The notes beneath the pieces are model-generated. The model saw only the letters and a list, made by a program, of their open reading frames with translations, did not search any database and was not told the DNA's origin. From assembly GCF_017876165.1 (NCBI RefSeq), contig NZ_JAGINQ010000002.1:372001-436000 (forward strand): a stretch of DNA of 64,000 nt, given 5' to 3'. The DNA is from Azospirillum soli (lineage in GTDB: Bacteria > Pseudomonadota > Alphaproteobacteria > Azospirillales > Azospirillaceae). This document shows positions 26,276-35,833 of this stretch, piece after piece. Both the position numbers and the translations under genes were made by a program. Within the stretch, counting starts at the first letter, position 1, and the number at the start of each line of letters is the position of its first letter.

Positions 26276-27631
26276 ATGCGCGAAGGCAGCCTAGAGGCGC
26301 CCGTTCGCCATCCGCTCGACTGGCAGAACCCGGATTTCCACGACGAGGCCAAGCTGGACGCGGAAATGCGCCGCGTCTTCGACATCTGCCATGGCTGCCG
26401 GCGCTGTTTTAACCTGTGCGACAGCTTTCCGCGCCTGTTCGACCTCGTGGACAACGCCGGGGACGAAGAGCTGCACGGCGTGAAGTCGGAGGATTTCAAG
26501 CCGGTCGTGGACGCCTGCACGCTCTGCGACATGTGCTTCATGACCAAGTGCCCCTACGTGCCGCCGCACGAATGGGCGCTGGACTTCCCGCACCTGATGG
26601 TGCGCTACCGCGCGGTCGAGGCGAAGAAAAAGGGCGTGCCCTTCGCGCTGAAGCAGCTGACCGCGACCGACCGCAACGGCAAGCTGGCCGGCGCCGTGGC
26701 ACCGCTCGCCAACTGGGCGTCGGACGAGAAGAACACGCTGACCCGCCCGATCCTGGAAAAGGTCGCGAACGTCCACCGCGAGGCGCATCTGCCGAAGTTC
26801 CACGGCAAGACCTTCGCCATGCGCGCCAAGACGGACGCCATCACCGTCAACACCGCCGCCCCGGCCTACGGCAAGCGCAAGGCGGTGATCTACGCGACCT
26901 GCTTCGCCAATTACAACAACCCAAACATCGGCTTGGCGGCCCGCGCCATCCTCGCCAGGAACGGCGTGGAGACGGAGGTCGTCTACCCGTCCTGCTGCGG
27001 CATGCCCCAGCTGGAGCAGGGCGACCTGGAGAAGGTCAGCCGCAACGCCGCCACCGTCGCCACCACGCTCGCCCCGTGGGTCGAGAAGGGCTACGACGTG
27101 ATCGCGCTGGTGCCGAGCTGCGCGCTGATGCTGAAGATGGAATGGCCGCTGATCGTCCCGAAGGACGCGCCGCACCGCAAGGCGGTGGAAAACCTTTCCC
27201 AGGCGACCTTCGACGTCAGCGAATACATCGTGGACATCGCCCGCAAGGAAGGGCTGGCGGAGGGCTTGCAGCCGCTGCCCGGCGGCGTGGCGCTGCACAT
27301 CTCCTGCCATTCCCGCGCCCAGAACATGGGCCAGAAGGCGACGGAGATGCTGCGCCTGATCCCGCAGGCCGACCTGAAGGTGATCGAGCGCTGCTCCGGC
27401 CACGGCGGCTCATGGGGCGTGATGAAGGAGAACTTCCCCGTCGCGCTGAAGGTCGGCAAGCCGGTGGCGAACCAGGCGGTGAAGGCCGGCAAGGCCATCG
27501 TCGCGTCGGAATGCCCCATCGCCGGCCCGCACATCATGCAGGGCATCGAAAAGCTTGCCGGCGACGCACCGCTGCCCGAAAACCTGCACCCCATCGAGAT
27601 TTTCGCCCGCGCCTACGGCATCACCGTCTGA
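26276..27631 (+). CDS. Fe-S protein with CCG domains (GlpC/HdrD-like)
   Basis: A 451-residue protein of the GlpC/heterodisulfide reductase-D type. The N-terminal ferredoxin part has [14 protein letters not shown] (near residue 40) and [14 protein letters not shown] (near 82), enough for two [4Fe-4S] clusters. Two cysteine-rich CCG-type motifs follow: [11 protein letters not shown] (near 242) and CSGHGGSWG (near 375), with CHSRAQNMG and [11 protein letters not shown] between and after. It probably shuttles electrons to the neighbouring rubrerythrin. Start 26276 has AGGGGAGA 6 bases before it. Earlier in-frame ATGs at 26225 and 26231 lie within the hairpin GGCCGG-N7-CCGGCC. The DUF3501 gene follows after 18 bases. 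Confidence 0.84.
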   Translation: MREGSLEAPVRHPLDWQNPDFHDEAKLDAEMRRVFDICHGCRRCFNLCDSFPRLFDLVDNAGDEELHGVKSEDFKPVVDACTLCDMCFMTKCPYVPPHEWALDFPHLMVRYRAVEAKKKGVPFALKQLTATDRNGKLAGAVAPLANWASDEKNTLTRPILEKVANVHREAHLPKFHGKTFAMRAKTDAITVNTAAPAYGKRKAVIYATCFANYNNPNIGLAARAILARNGVETEVVYPSCCGMPQLEQGDLEKVSRNAATVATTLAPWVEKGYDVIALVPSCALMLKMEWPLIVPKDAPHRKAVENLSQATFDVSEYIVDIARKEGLAEGLQPLPGGVALHISCHSRAQNMGQKATEMLRLIPQADLKVIERCSGHGGSWGVMKENFPVALKVGKPVANQAVKAGKAIVASECPIAGPHIMQGIEKLAGDAPLPENLHPIEIFARAYGITV

Positions 27632-27649
27632 GCGTCCAGGAGAACACGC

Positions 27650-28243
27650 ATGACCGCGCGCAAGACCGAGATCACCCGCGCCGACATCATCCCGCTCGAC
27701 CAGTACGGCCAGGAGCGCGCCGCGCGCCGCAAGGCGCTGGTCGAGGTGAAGAAGAACCGCCGCGTGCCGGTCGGCCCCTTCGCCACCTTCTATTTCGAGA
27801 ATTACGAGACGATGTGGCAGCAGATCCACGAGATGCTCTACATCGAAAAGGGCGGCGAGGAGCAGATTGCGGACGAACTGCGCGCTTACAACCCGCTGAT
27901 CCCCAAGGGGGCCGAGTTGGTCGCCACGGTGATGTTCGAGATCGACGACCCGCTGCGCCGCGCCACCGTGCTCGGCCGTCTGGGCGGGGTCGAGGAGGCC
28001 ATGACGATCCAGTTCGCCGGCCACACCGTCACCGGCCGTCCGGAGGGCGACGTGGAACGCACCAACGAGGAGGGCAAGACCTCGTCGGTGCACTTCATGC
28101 ATTTCGACTTCACGCCGGAACAGGTCGCCGCCTTCCGCAACCCCGGCACCCAGGTGATCGTCGGCATCGCCCACGAGAACTACGGTCACATGGCCGTCAT
28201 GCCCGAGGCCACGCGGGCGGCGCTGGCCGGAGATTTCGCGTAG
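27650..28243 (+). CDS. DUF3501 family protein
   Basis: A 197-residue protein with ITRADIIPLDQYGQERAARR at the start and the segments VGPFATFYFENYETMWQQIH and YNPLIPKGAELVATVMFEID, all characteristic of DUF3501. No signal peptide or membrane helix is seen. It is the third member of the rubrerythrin / Fe-S protein / DUF3501 group, placed 18 bases after the Fe-S gene with AGGAGA before its ATG. The molecular function is unknown; the constant linkage suggests a role in peroxide reduction or electron transfer to rubrerythrin. Confidence 0.86.
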   Translation: MTARKTEITRADIIPLDQYGQERAARRKALVEVKKNRRVPVGPFATFYFENYETMWQQIHEMLYIEKGGEEQIADELRAYNPLIPKGAELVATVMFEIDDPLRRATVLGRLGGVEEAMTIQFAGHTVTGRPEGDVERTNEEGKTSSVHFMHFDFTPEQVAAFRNPGTQVIVGIAHENYGHMAVMPEATRAALAGDFA

Positions 28244-28277
28244 GGCCGGAGAGCGGTCGCGGCGGGCCCCCACCCAA

Positions 28278-28305
28278 CCCTCCCCCACCTCACGGCGGGG
28301 GAGGG
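28278..28305. terminator. Hairpin between convergent DUF3501 and SH3-like genes
   Basis: CCCTCCCCC (28278-28286) and GGGGGAGGG (28297-28305) form a perfect 9-bp stem with a 10-base loop, followed by CTTTG. It lies between the two stops and probably terminates both transcripts. The sequence resembles the CCCTCTCCC repeat family. Confidence 0.65.
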
Positions 28306-28313
28306 CTTTGCGG

Positions 28314-28856
28314 TCAATCCACCTTTTCGTTGGGGTAGACGCCCCAGACCTCGGACCGGGTCAGCCAGCCGCGGTGGCCCTTCAGATCGACCTCGCACCA
28401 GTCGCCCTGGCACTTGCGCAGCCAGCCCATCACGCCGGGCTCGGCGCGGGCGACCACGGCGCCGTCGCTGCGCGGTTCCTTCCGGATGGCGCGCACCTGG
28501 CCCAGGATGACGACGCCGCGCTTGCCGGACAGCATGCTCTGGTGCACCCAGCCTTCGCTGCCCTCCCAATCGCGGATGCGGCGCCAGGTGTCGAATTCCT
28601 GGGTGATTTCGACCGGCATTTCCTTGCGCGTGAACACCCACTCGATGGGGTAGCGCGCGTTGGGGCCGGTGCGCGCGTTTACCTCGCCCGACCGCAACGT
28701 GACGAAGCGGGGGATCGGCAGGCCAGAGGCGTGTGTCGGGTCCTTTTCCCGGCGCGCGCCCTCGGCGGCGGCCGGCAGCGCGGCTCCAACAGTGGTTCCA
28801 AAGGTGGCAATGACCAGCGCCAGGACGGCGAGCGCGTGGCGGATGGCGGACGTCAT
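28314..28856 (-). CDS. Secreted bacterial SH3-domain protein
   Basis: A 180-residue exported protein. A signal peptide covers about residues 1-31 (ALAVLALVIATFGTTVGAALPAAAE). Two SH3b-like units follow: VNARTGPNARYPIEWVFTRK with DTWRRIRDWEGSEGWVH (about 55-105), and IRKEPRSDGAVVARAEPGVM with CQGDWCEVDLKGHRGWLTRS (about 120-172). The family (DUF1058/SH3_4) is thought to bind peptidoglycan. ATG 28856 is the likely start. The gene is divergent from the hydroxyacid dehydrogenase gene across 220 bases. Confidence 0.84.
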   Translation of the reverse strand: MTSAIRHALAVLALVIATFGTTVGAALPAAAEGARREKDPTHASGLPIPRFVTLRSGEVNARTGPNARYPIEWVFTRKEMPVEITQEFDTWRRIRDWEGSEGWVHQSMLSGKRGVVILGQVRAIRKEPRSDGAVVARAEPGVMGWLRKCQGDWCEVDLKGHRGWLTRSEVWGVYPNEKVD

Positions 28857-29076
28857 CGGCAACACCGGCAATCCCGTGGCAAGGAAGGATGAGAAACGCT
28901 CCGCCGAAGCCACAGCTGGCCGGCGGTCGGACGCACTATAGTTAGGGGTACTTCCTTGGAGCAAGGACAAGGCTGGGCCGGTTCGAATCGTCACAGCCAT
29001 CTGGACAGGCCCCTGGACGCTTGATACGACAGATCGCGGCCCGAACAGGGGCCCTAGGAGGGGGAGAGACCGCCCG

Positions 29077-30066
29077 ATGACCGAAAAGAAAAAGCCGCTC
29101 GTTGTCGTCACGCGCAAGCTGCCGGACGTCATCGAAACGCGGATGATGGAGCTGTTCGACGCCCGGTTGAATTCGGACGACACGCCCCTGACCCACGCCC
29201 AGTTGATCGAGGCCGCGCAGGTGGCCGACGTGCTGGTCCCAACCGTCACCGACCGCATCGACCGTGACCTGATCGAGAAGGCCGGGCCGCAGCTGCGCCT
29301 GATCGCCTCCTTCGGCACGGGCGTCGATCACATCGACCTGAAGGCGGCGCGCGAGCGCGGCATCTCCGTCACCAACACGCCGGGCGTCCTGACCGAGGAC
29401 ACCGCCGACATGACCATGGCCCTGCTGCTGGCCGTCGCCCGCCGTCTGGCGGAGGGCGAGCGGCTGGTGCGCACCGGCCAGTGGGCGGGCTGGGGGCCGA
29501 CGACCATGCTCGGCCACCGCATCTGGGGCAAGCGGCTGGGCATCCTCGGCATGGGCCGCATCGGCCAAGCGCTGGCCCGCCGGGCGCGCGCCTTCGGCAT
29601 GTCGATCCACTACCACAACCGCCGCCGCGTCCATCCGGACGTGGAGCTGGAGCTGGAGGCGACCTACTGGGACAGCTTGGACCAGATGCTAGCGCGCATG
29701 GACGTGGTGTCGATCAACTGCCCCCACACCCCGGCCACCTACCATCTGCTGTCGGAACGCCGGCTGCGGCTGCTGCGCCCGCACTGCTACATCATCAACA
29801 CTTCGCGTGGCGAGGTGATCGACGAGACGGCGCTGACCAAGATGCTGTCCAAGGGCGAGATCGCCGGCGCGGGCCTCGACGTGTTCGAGCACGAGCCGGC
29901 GGTGAACCCGAAGCTGCTGCGCCTCGACAACGTGGTGCTGCTGCCGCACATGGGCTCGGCCACCATCGAGGGCCGCATCGACATGGGCGAGAAGGTGATC
30001 GTCAACATCAAGACCTTCGTGGACGGACACGCGCCGCCCGACCGTGTGCTTGAGACGCTGCTGTAA
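29077..30066 (+). CDS. D-isomer-specific 2-hydroxyacid dehydrogenase (glyoxylate/hydroxypyruvate reductase-like)
   Basis: An NAD(P)-dependent dehydrogenase of 329 residues. The catalytic domain contributes IASFGTGVDHIDLKAARERG. The Rossmann motif is LGILGMGRIGQALARRARAF (near residue 152). The catalytic Arg is in INTSRGEVIDE, Glu in GLDVFEHEPAVNP and His in VVLLPHMGSATIE (near residue 291). The sequence is closest in type to glyoxylate reductase GyaR and hydroxypyruvate reductases; the substrate cannot be fixed by eye. ATG 29077 is preceded by AGGAGGGGGAG. A perfect 10-bp stem just past the stop ends this gene and the convergent Uma2 gene. Confidence 0.88.
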   Translation: MTEKKKPLVVVTRKLPDVIETRMMELFDARLNSDDTPLTHAQLIEAAQVADVLVPTVTDRIDRDLIEKAGPQLRLIASFGTGVDHIDLKAARERGISVTNTPGVLTEDTADMTMALLLAVARRLAEGERLVRTGQWAGWGPTTMLGHRIWGKRLGILGMGRIGQALARRARAFGMSIHYHNRRRVHPDVELELEATYWDSLDQMLARMDVVSINCPHTPATYHLLSERRLRLLRPHCYIINTSRGEVIDETALTKMLSKGEIAGAGLDVFEHEPAVNPKLLRLDNVVLLPHMGSATIEGRIDMGEKVIVNIKTFVDGHAPPDRVLETLL

Positions 30067-30074
30067 GGCGTGAC

Positions 30075-30100
30075 CGAGGGCGTCTTAAAGGACGCCCTCG
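30075..30100. terminator. Terminator stem between convergent dehydrogenase and Uma2 genes
   Basis: CGAGGGCGTC (30075-30084) and GACGCCCTCG (30091-30100) form a perfect 10-bp stem with a 6-base loop. The right arm and loop lie inside the last codons of the Uma2 gene. Confidence 0.7.
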
Positions 30101-30642
30101 TACAGCGCGGCCATCGGGATCTCGATGCCGACCGAGGGGAAGACCAGCGTTCCCCCGCCGATGATGTCGCGCACGACCCAGCTCCGCTCGTCCTCGCGGT
30201 GCCAGAGTTCGGCACAGCGCTTGGTCGAGTCGAGCAGCAGGATTTCCTGCACCGACGGAATTTCCCGGTAGACGGCGAGCTTGGTGCCCCGGTCGTACCC
30301 GGCCGTGGACGGCGACAGGATTTCGACGATGATCGCCGGATCGGGAACCGAGGTCATGCCGGGTTCCAGCGGGCGGCACGTCACCGCGACGTCAGCCTGG
30401 AAGTAGGAGTCGTCGCGGTCGGAGAACCGGATGCCCGCTTCCGAAAACGCCCGGCAAGGCGGTTGCAGCCGGGCGCTGATCTGCACACCCACGGCCATGG
30501 CCAGGGCACTGTGTGCCGGGGCGGGCGGGGCCATCGCCACGGGCTCGCCGCCGACCAGCTCATAGCGGGTGTCGGTTCCGTCGTCCCAGACGAGGAACTC
30601 CTCCACGGTCATCGGTCGGCGCGCCGGATCGGACATGCCCAT
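30085..30642 (-). CDS. Uma2-family putative endonuclease (DUF820)
   Basis: A 185-residue protein with the Uma2 layout. MTVEEFLVWDDGTDTRYELV opens the fold. FSEAGIRFSDRDDSYFQADVAV carries the PD-(D/E)xK Asp, and PAIIVEILSPSTAGYDRGTK the ExK-like residues, ending in VQEILLLDSTKRCAELW. The family is abundant in cyanobacteria and scattered elsewhere as single mobile genes; its function is unproven. Start is ATG 30642 or 30636. It stands alone between convergent and tandem genes. Confidence 0.86.
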   Translation of the reverse strand: MGMSDPARRPMTVEEFLVWDDGTDTRYELVGGEPVAMAPPAPAHSALAMAVGVQISARLQPPCRAFSEAGIRFSDRDDSYFQADVAVTCRPLEPGMTSVPDPAIIVEILSPSTAGYDRGTKLAVYREIPSVQEILLLDSTKRCAELWHREDERSWVVRDIIGGGTLVFPSVGIEIPMAALYEGVL

Positions 30643-30679
30643 GAGTATGGCCCCTGTTCAGCCTCGATCCAAGGGCGCC

Positions 30680-33379
30680 CTACTGCGCCGCCGCGCCGAT
30701 CCCGCCGCCCAGTTCGATGCGCACCTCGACGACGCCGGGTTCGTCCAGGTTCTCCTTGCGGATGAAGCCCAGTGCCCGGCACATGCCCAGCATGTTGGTG
30801 TTCTCGCGCAGAACCTCGCCGTAGACCTCCTTGATCCCGCGCGAGCGGGCGTAGTCCAGGATGCGGTTCATCAGCTGGTAGCCGAGGCCCTGGCCCTTCA
30901 TGTCCGACCGCACCATGACCGCGTATTCGGCGCGCAGGTTGTCGGGGTCGGCGGTGATGCGGACCACGCCGTACATGATGGTTTCGCCGGTCTCCGGGTC
31001 CGGGCCGACCGCCACCAACCCCATCTCGCGGTCGTAGTCGATTTGGGTCAGACGGGCGGCGGCTTGGTGCGAGAGCCGCTTCAGCGGCGCGAAGAAGCGC
31101 AGCCGCAGATCCTCCGGCGTCTGGTTCGCCACCATGTGGTGCACCAGCGGTTCGTCCTCCGGCAGGATCGGGCGGACGAGGAACTGGCGGCCGTCCTTGA
31201 TGCTGAGCCGGTCTTCCAGCGCCTTGGGGTAGGGGCGGATGGCCAGCCGCTTGGCGCCGGGCAAAGCCGGCACGCCGACCTTGATGCGGGCGTCCAACGC
31301 CATCACGCCTTCCGCATCGGCCAGCAGCGGGTTGATGTCCAGCTCGGCGATCTCCGGGAAGTCCACGACCAGCTGCGACACGCGGTTCAGCGCCATGGAC
31401 ACCGCCTCCAAGTCCACCGCCGCGCGGGAGCGGTAGCCCTGCAACTGCTTCCAGATGCGGGTGCGGCCCATCAGCTCGGTCGCCAGCTTCATGTTCAGCG
31501 GCGGCAGGGCCAGCGCGTAGTCCTCGACCACCTCCACGCCGATGCCGCCCTCGCCGAACAGCAGGACAGGGCCGAACAGCTCGTTCTCGGTCATGCCGAC
31601 GATCAGCTCGTAGGCGTCGGGGCGGACGGCCATTTCCTGCACCGTGAAGCCCTCGATCCGGGCGCCGGGCACGGCCTCGCGCACGCGGGCCAGCATGGCT
31701 TCGGCCTCGGCCTGGACCTCCTCCGGCTCGGTCAGGTGCAGGGCGACGCCGCCCACGTCGGACTTGTGGGTGATGTCCGGCGACAGGATCTTCAGCGCCA
31801 GCGGCCCGCCGATCATGGCGGCGCAGCGCGCGGCCTCCTCCGGCGTGTCGGCGCAGCGGGTGTCCACCACGGGGATGCCGTAGGCGGCCAGCACGCGCTT
31901 GGCCTCATACTCGGTCAGCCACTCGCGCTTCTCGGCGATGGCGCGGGCGATGATCTTGCGCACCGCGATGCCGTCCGGCTGGAAGTCTTCCGGCACCGAA
32001 GCCGGGGTTTCCATCAGCAGTTCCTGGTTCCGGCGGTATTCCACCAAATGCAGGAAGGCGCGCACCGCGTGGCTCGGCGTGTCGTAGGTGGGCACGCGGT
32101 TGGCGGCGAACAGCTTGCGCGCCTCCGAGGCCGACCCGTCGCCGAGCCAGCTGGTCAGCACCGGATGCTTGCGCGTCTTGTTGGCAACCATGGTGTCCAC
32201 CACCGCCTTCGCGGCGGCCAGCGAATCGGTGACCGCCGAGGGGCAGTTCAGCACCAGGACCGCGTCGTTGTTCGGGTCCTGCATCAGCGCGTTCAGCGCG
32301 TCGGCGTAGCGCTTGGGCGAGGCGTCGGCGCCGATGCGCAGCGGGTTGCGCCCGTTGCCCGCGATGCCGCCCAGCGCCTTCTCCAGCGCCTCCTGCGTTT
32401 CCGGGGCGAACTGGGCGAGCTTGCCGCCGGCCAGGATCAGCGCGTCGGTCGCCATCACGCCCATGCCGCCGCCGTTGGTCAGGATGGCCAGCCGGTCGCC
32501 GGTGATCGGCACGCCGGTCGCCAGCGTGCCCACGGCGTCGAACAGCTCGTCCAGGCCGTTCACGCGCAGGATGCCGGCGCGGCGGAAGGCGGCGTCGTAG
32601 ACCGCGTCCGACACAGCCAGCGACCCGGTGTGCGAGGTGGAGGCCTCCAGCGCTTCGTCCGTGCGGCCGGCCTTGATGACGATGACCGGCTTCTGGCGGG
32701 CAGCGGAGCGCGCCGCCGACATGAACTTGCGGGCGTTGGAGATGCTCTCGATGTAGAGCAGGATCGCGCGCACCGAGCCGTCGCCGGCCAGATAGTCCAG
32801 CAGGTCGCCAAAATCGACGTCCGACTTGTCGCCCATGGAGATCAGGTGCGAGAAGCCGATGCCGCGCGCCGTCGCCCAGTCGGCGATGGAGGTTACGACC
32901 ATCGACGACTGCGCCACCAGCGCCACGTCGCCCTTCTTCGGCGTTACATGGCCGAAGCTGGCGTTCAGCCCGCGCCCCGGCACCATGATGCCCAGGCTGT
33001 TCGGGCCGATGACGCGCATCAGGTGCGGCTTGGCGGTGTCCAGCAGCTTTTGCGTCTGCTCCTTGGAAAAGCCACCGGGGATGACGATGGCCGCCTTCGT
33101 CCCGCGCTTGCCCAACGCGTCGATGGTCGCGGCCACCGTGTCGGGCGGGGTGCAGATCACCGCCAGGTCGGGCGTGACCGGCAGATCGTCCACCGTCTTG
33201 TAGGCCAGAACGCCTTCCACCGCGCGTTCGGTCGGGTTCACCGGCATGATCGGGCCGTCGAACCCGGCGTTGAACAGGTTGCGGGCCACCACGGCCCCCA
33301 CCGGGTTCGCCTTGCGGCTCGCCCCGATCAGGGCGATGGAGGTCGGCTTGAACAGGTGGTCGAGGTTGCGAACGGTCAT
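30680..33379 (-). CDS. Pat/PatZ-type protein lysine acyltransferase (NDP-forming acyl-CoA synthetase fused to GNAT)
   Basis: An 899-residue multidomain protein. The order is CoA-binding Rossmann domain (about 1-140, FKPTSIALIGASRKANPVG), succinyl-CoA-ligase-like domains (about 150-460, TSHTGSLAVSDAVYDAAF), ATP-grasp (about 490-700, LTEYEAKRVLAAYGIPVVD), and a C-terminal GNAT domain (about 725-890, YAVMVRSDMKGQGLGYQLM). This matches Pat/PatZ/Pka, which acetylates acetyl-CoA synthetase and other lysines, rather than a free ADP-forming synthetase. Whether the synthetase part is active cannot be judged by eye. ATG 33379 starts the MTVRNLDHLFKP frame. It is divergent from ldh. Confidence 0.88.
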   Translation of the reverse strand: MTVRNLDHLFKPTSIALIGASRKANPVGAVVARNLFNAGFDGPIMPVNPTERAVEGVLAYKTVDDLPVTPDLAVICTPPDTVAATIDALGKRGTKAAIVIPGGFSKEQTQKLLDTAKPHLMRVIGPNSLGIMVPGRGLNASFGHVTPKKGDVALVAQSSMVVTSIADWATARGIGFSHLISMGDKSDVDFGDLLDYLAGDGSVRAILLYIESISNARKFMSAARSAARQKPVIVIKAGRTDEALEASTSHTGSLAVSDAVYDAAFRRAGILRVNGLDELFDAVGTLATGVPITGDRLAILTNGGGMGVMATDALILAGGKLAQFAPETQEALEKALGGIAGNGRNPLRIGADASPKRYADALNALMQDPNNDAVLVLNCPSAVTDSLAAAKAVVDTMVANKTRKHPVLTSWLGDGSASEARKLFAANRVPTYDTPSHAVRAFLHLVEYRRNQELLMETPASVPEDFQPDGIAVRKIIARAIAEKREWLTEYEAKRVLAAYGIPVVDTRCADTPEEAARCAAMIGGPLALKILSPDITHKSDVGGVALHLTEPEEVQAEAEAMLARVREAVPGARIEGFTVQEMAVRPDAYELIVGMTENELFGPVLLFGEGGIGVEVVEDYALALPPLNMKLATELMGRTRIWKQLQGYRSRAAVDLEAVSMALNRVSQLVVDFPEIAELDINPLLADAEGVMALDARIKVGVPALPGAKRLAIRPYPKALEDRLSIKDGRQFLVRPILPEDEPLVHHMVANQTPEDLRLRFFAPLKRLSHQAAARLTQIDYDREMGLVAVGPDPETGETIMYGVVRITADPDNLRAEYAVMVRSDMKGQGLGYQLMNRILDYARSRGIKEVYGEVLRENTNMLGMCRALGFIRKENLDEPGVVEVRIELGGGIGAAAQ

Positions 33380-33525
33380 GGCCGGGTCCGGGAATGGGTC
33401 TCAAACTGCCGCCGCGGGCAATGTAATGCGGGCTTGCGACAGTTCCATGGCAAACAGGGGTATGAGGGCAATCGCGCCGGAACAACGTGGCGGATCGCCG
33501 CTCATGCTGCGCCGCAACATATACG

Positions 33526-33536
33526 TTGGTATTACC
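33526..33536 (+). promoter_or_regulatory. GntR/LldR-like operator upstream of ldh
   Basis: TTGGTATTACC contains the palindrome GGTA-T-TACC and is close to the TNGTNNNACNA pattern of FadR-subfamily GntR regulators, which include lactate-responsive LldR. It lies about 110 bases upstream of the lactate dehydrogenase start, in an AT-richer stretch with a TATAGG at 33541. Confidence 0.35.
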
Positions 33537-33589
33537 TTTGTATAGGTGCCCTTTCGTCGCGCCCGAAGGTCATAGTTCAACCCGCTTGA

Positions 33590-35100
<1,511 letters not shown>

Positions 35101-35125
35101 GCAATCGGTCCAGTCGGCGGTCCGA

Positions 35126-35683
35126 TCAGACGATCGGGCCGGCCTTGCCCTTGGTGGCGGCGGCGGCGCGCTCCATGCCTTCCTGGATCTTGCGGGCGGC
35201 TTCGTGCTCGTCGCCCCAGCGCAGGATCTTCACCCACTTGCCCTTTTCCAGATCCTTGTAGTGCTGGAAGAAGTGGGCGATCTGCTCGGTGGTGATCTCC
35301 GGCAGGTCCTTGTAGGACTTCACGTTGGCGTAGAACGGGTGCAGCTTGTCAACCGGCACCGCCAGCAGCTTCTCGTCCTCGCCGCCCTCGTCCTCCATGT
35401 AGAGAACGCCGATCGGGCGCGAGCGCAGAACCGCGCCCGGAATGACCGAATGGCGGCCGACCACGCAGACGTCCACCGGGTCGCCGTCGCCCGACAGGGT
35501 GTGCGGGATGAAGCCGTAGTTGCAGGGGTAGTACATGGCCGTGTGCAGGAAGCGGTCGACGAACATCGCGCCCGACTCCTTGTCGATCTCGTACTTCACC
35601 GGCTCGCCGCGCAACGGGATCTCGATGACCACGTTCACGTCCCACGGGGCGTTCTTGCCAACCGGAACCTTGCTGAGATCCAT
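35126..35683 (-). CDS. ppa: Inorganic pyrophosphatase
   Basis: Family I soluble pyrophosphatase of 185 residues that hydrolyses pyrophosphate from biosynthetic reactions. The metal-binding signature is DGDPVDVCVV (near residue 66). Other family segments are VVIEIPLRGEPVKYEIDKES, YYPCNYGFIPHTLS and HFFQHYKDLEKGKWVKI. ATG 35683 gives the usual MDLSKVPVG start, preceded by AGGATAG. It precedes the macrodomain gene on the minus strand and is divergent from the oligopeptide-binding protein gene. Confidence 0.95.
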   Translation of the reverse strand: MDLSKVPVGKNAPWDVNVVIEIPLRGEPVKYEIDKESGAMFVDRFLHTAMYYPCNYGFIPHTLSGDGDPVDVCVVGRHSVIPGAVLRSRPIGVLYMEDEGGEDEKLLAVPVDKLHPFYANVKSYKDLPEITTEQIAHFFQHYKDLEKGKWVKILRWGDEHEAARKIQEGMERAAAATKGKAGPIV

Positions 35684-35833
35684 GGAAACTATCCTTTGAA
35701 TGCAAAAGCGGGATGCGCGGGATGAGGACGCCGGCCAATCTCCCGACGCCGCGCGGGGGCGGAGTTTTAGGCAGAAGCGAGCATAAGTCAAAGGCACTTG
35801 CGCGGGTGCGGCAATGGGGCGAGCCTTTTGCGC

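Noticed and set aside
30569-33589. A 1006-codon open frame on the plus strand opposite the Pat-type acyltransferase gene
   Set aside because: Its sequence is a composition shadow of the minus-strand gene, which has clear domains over its full length.
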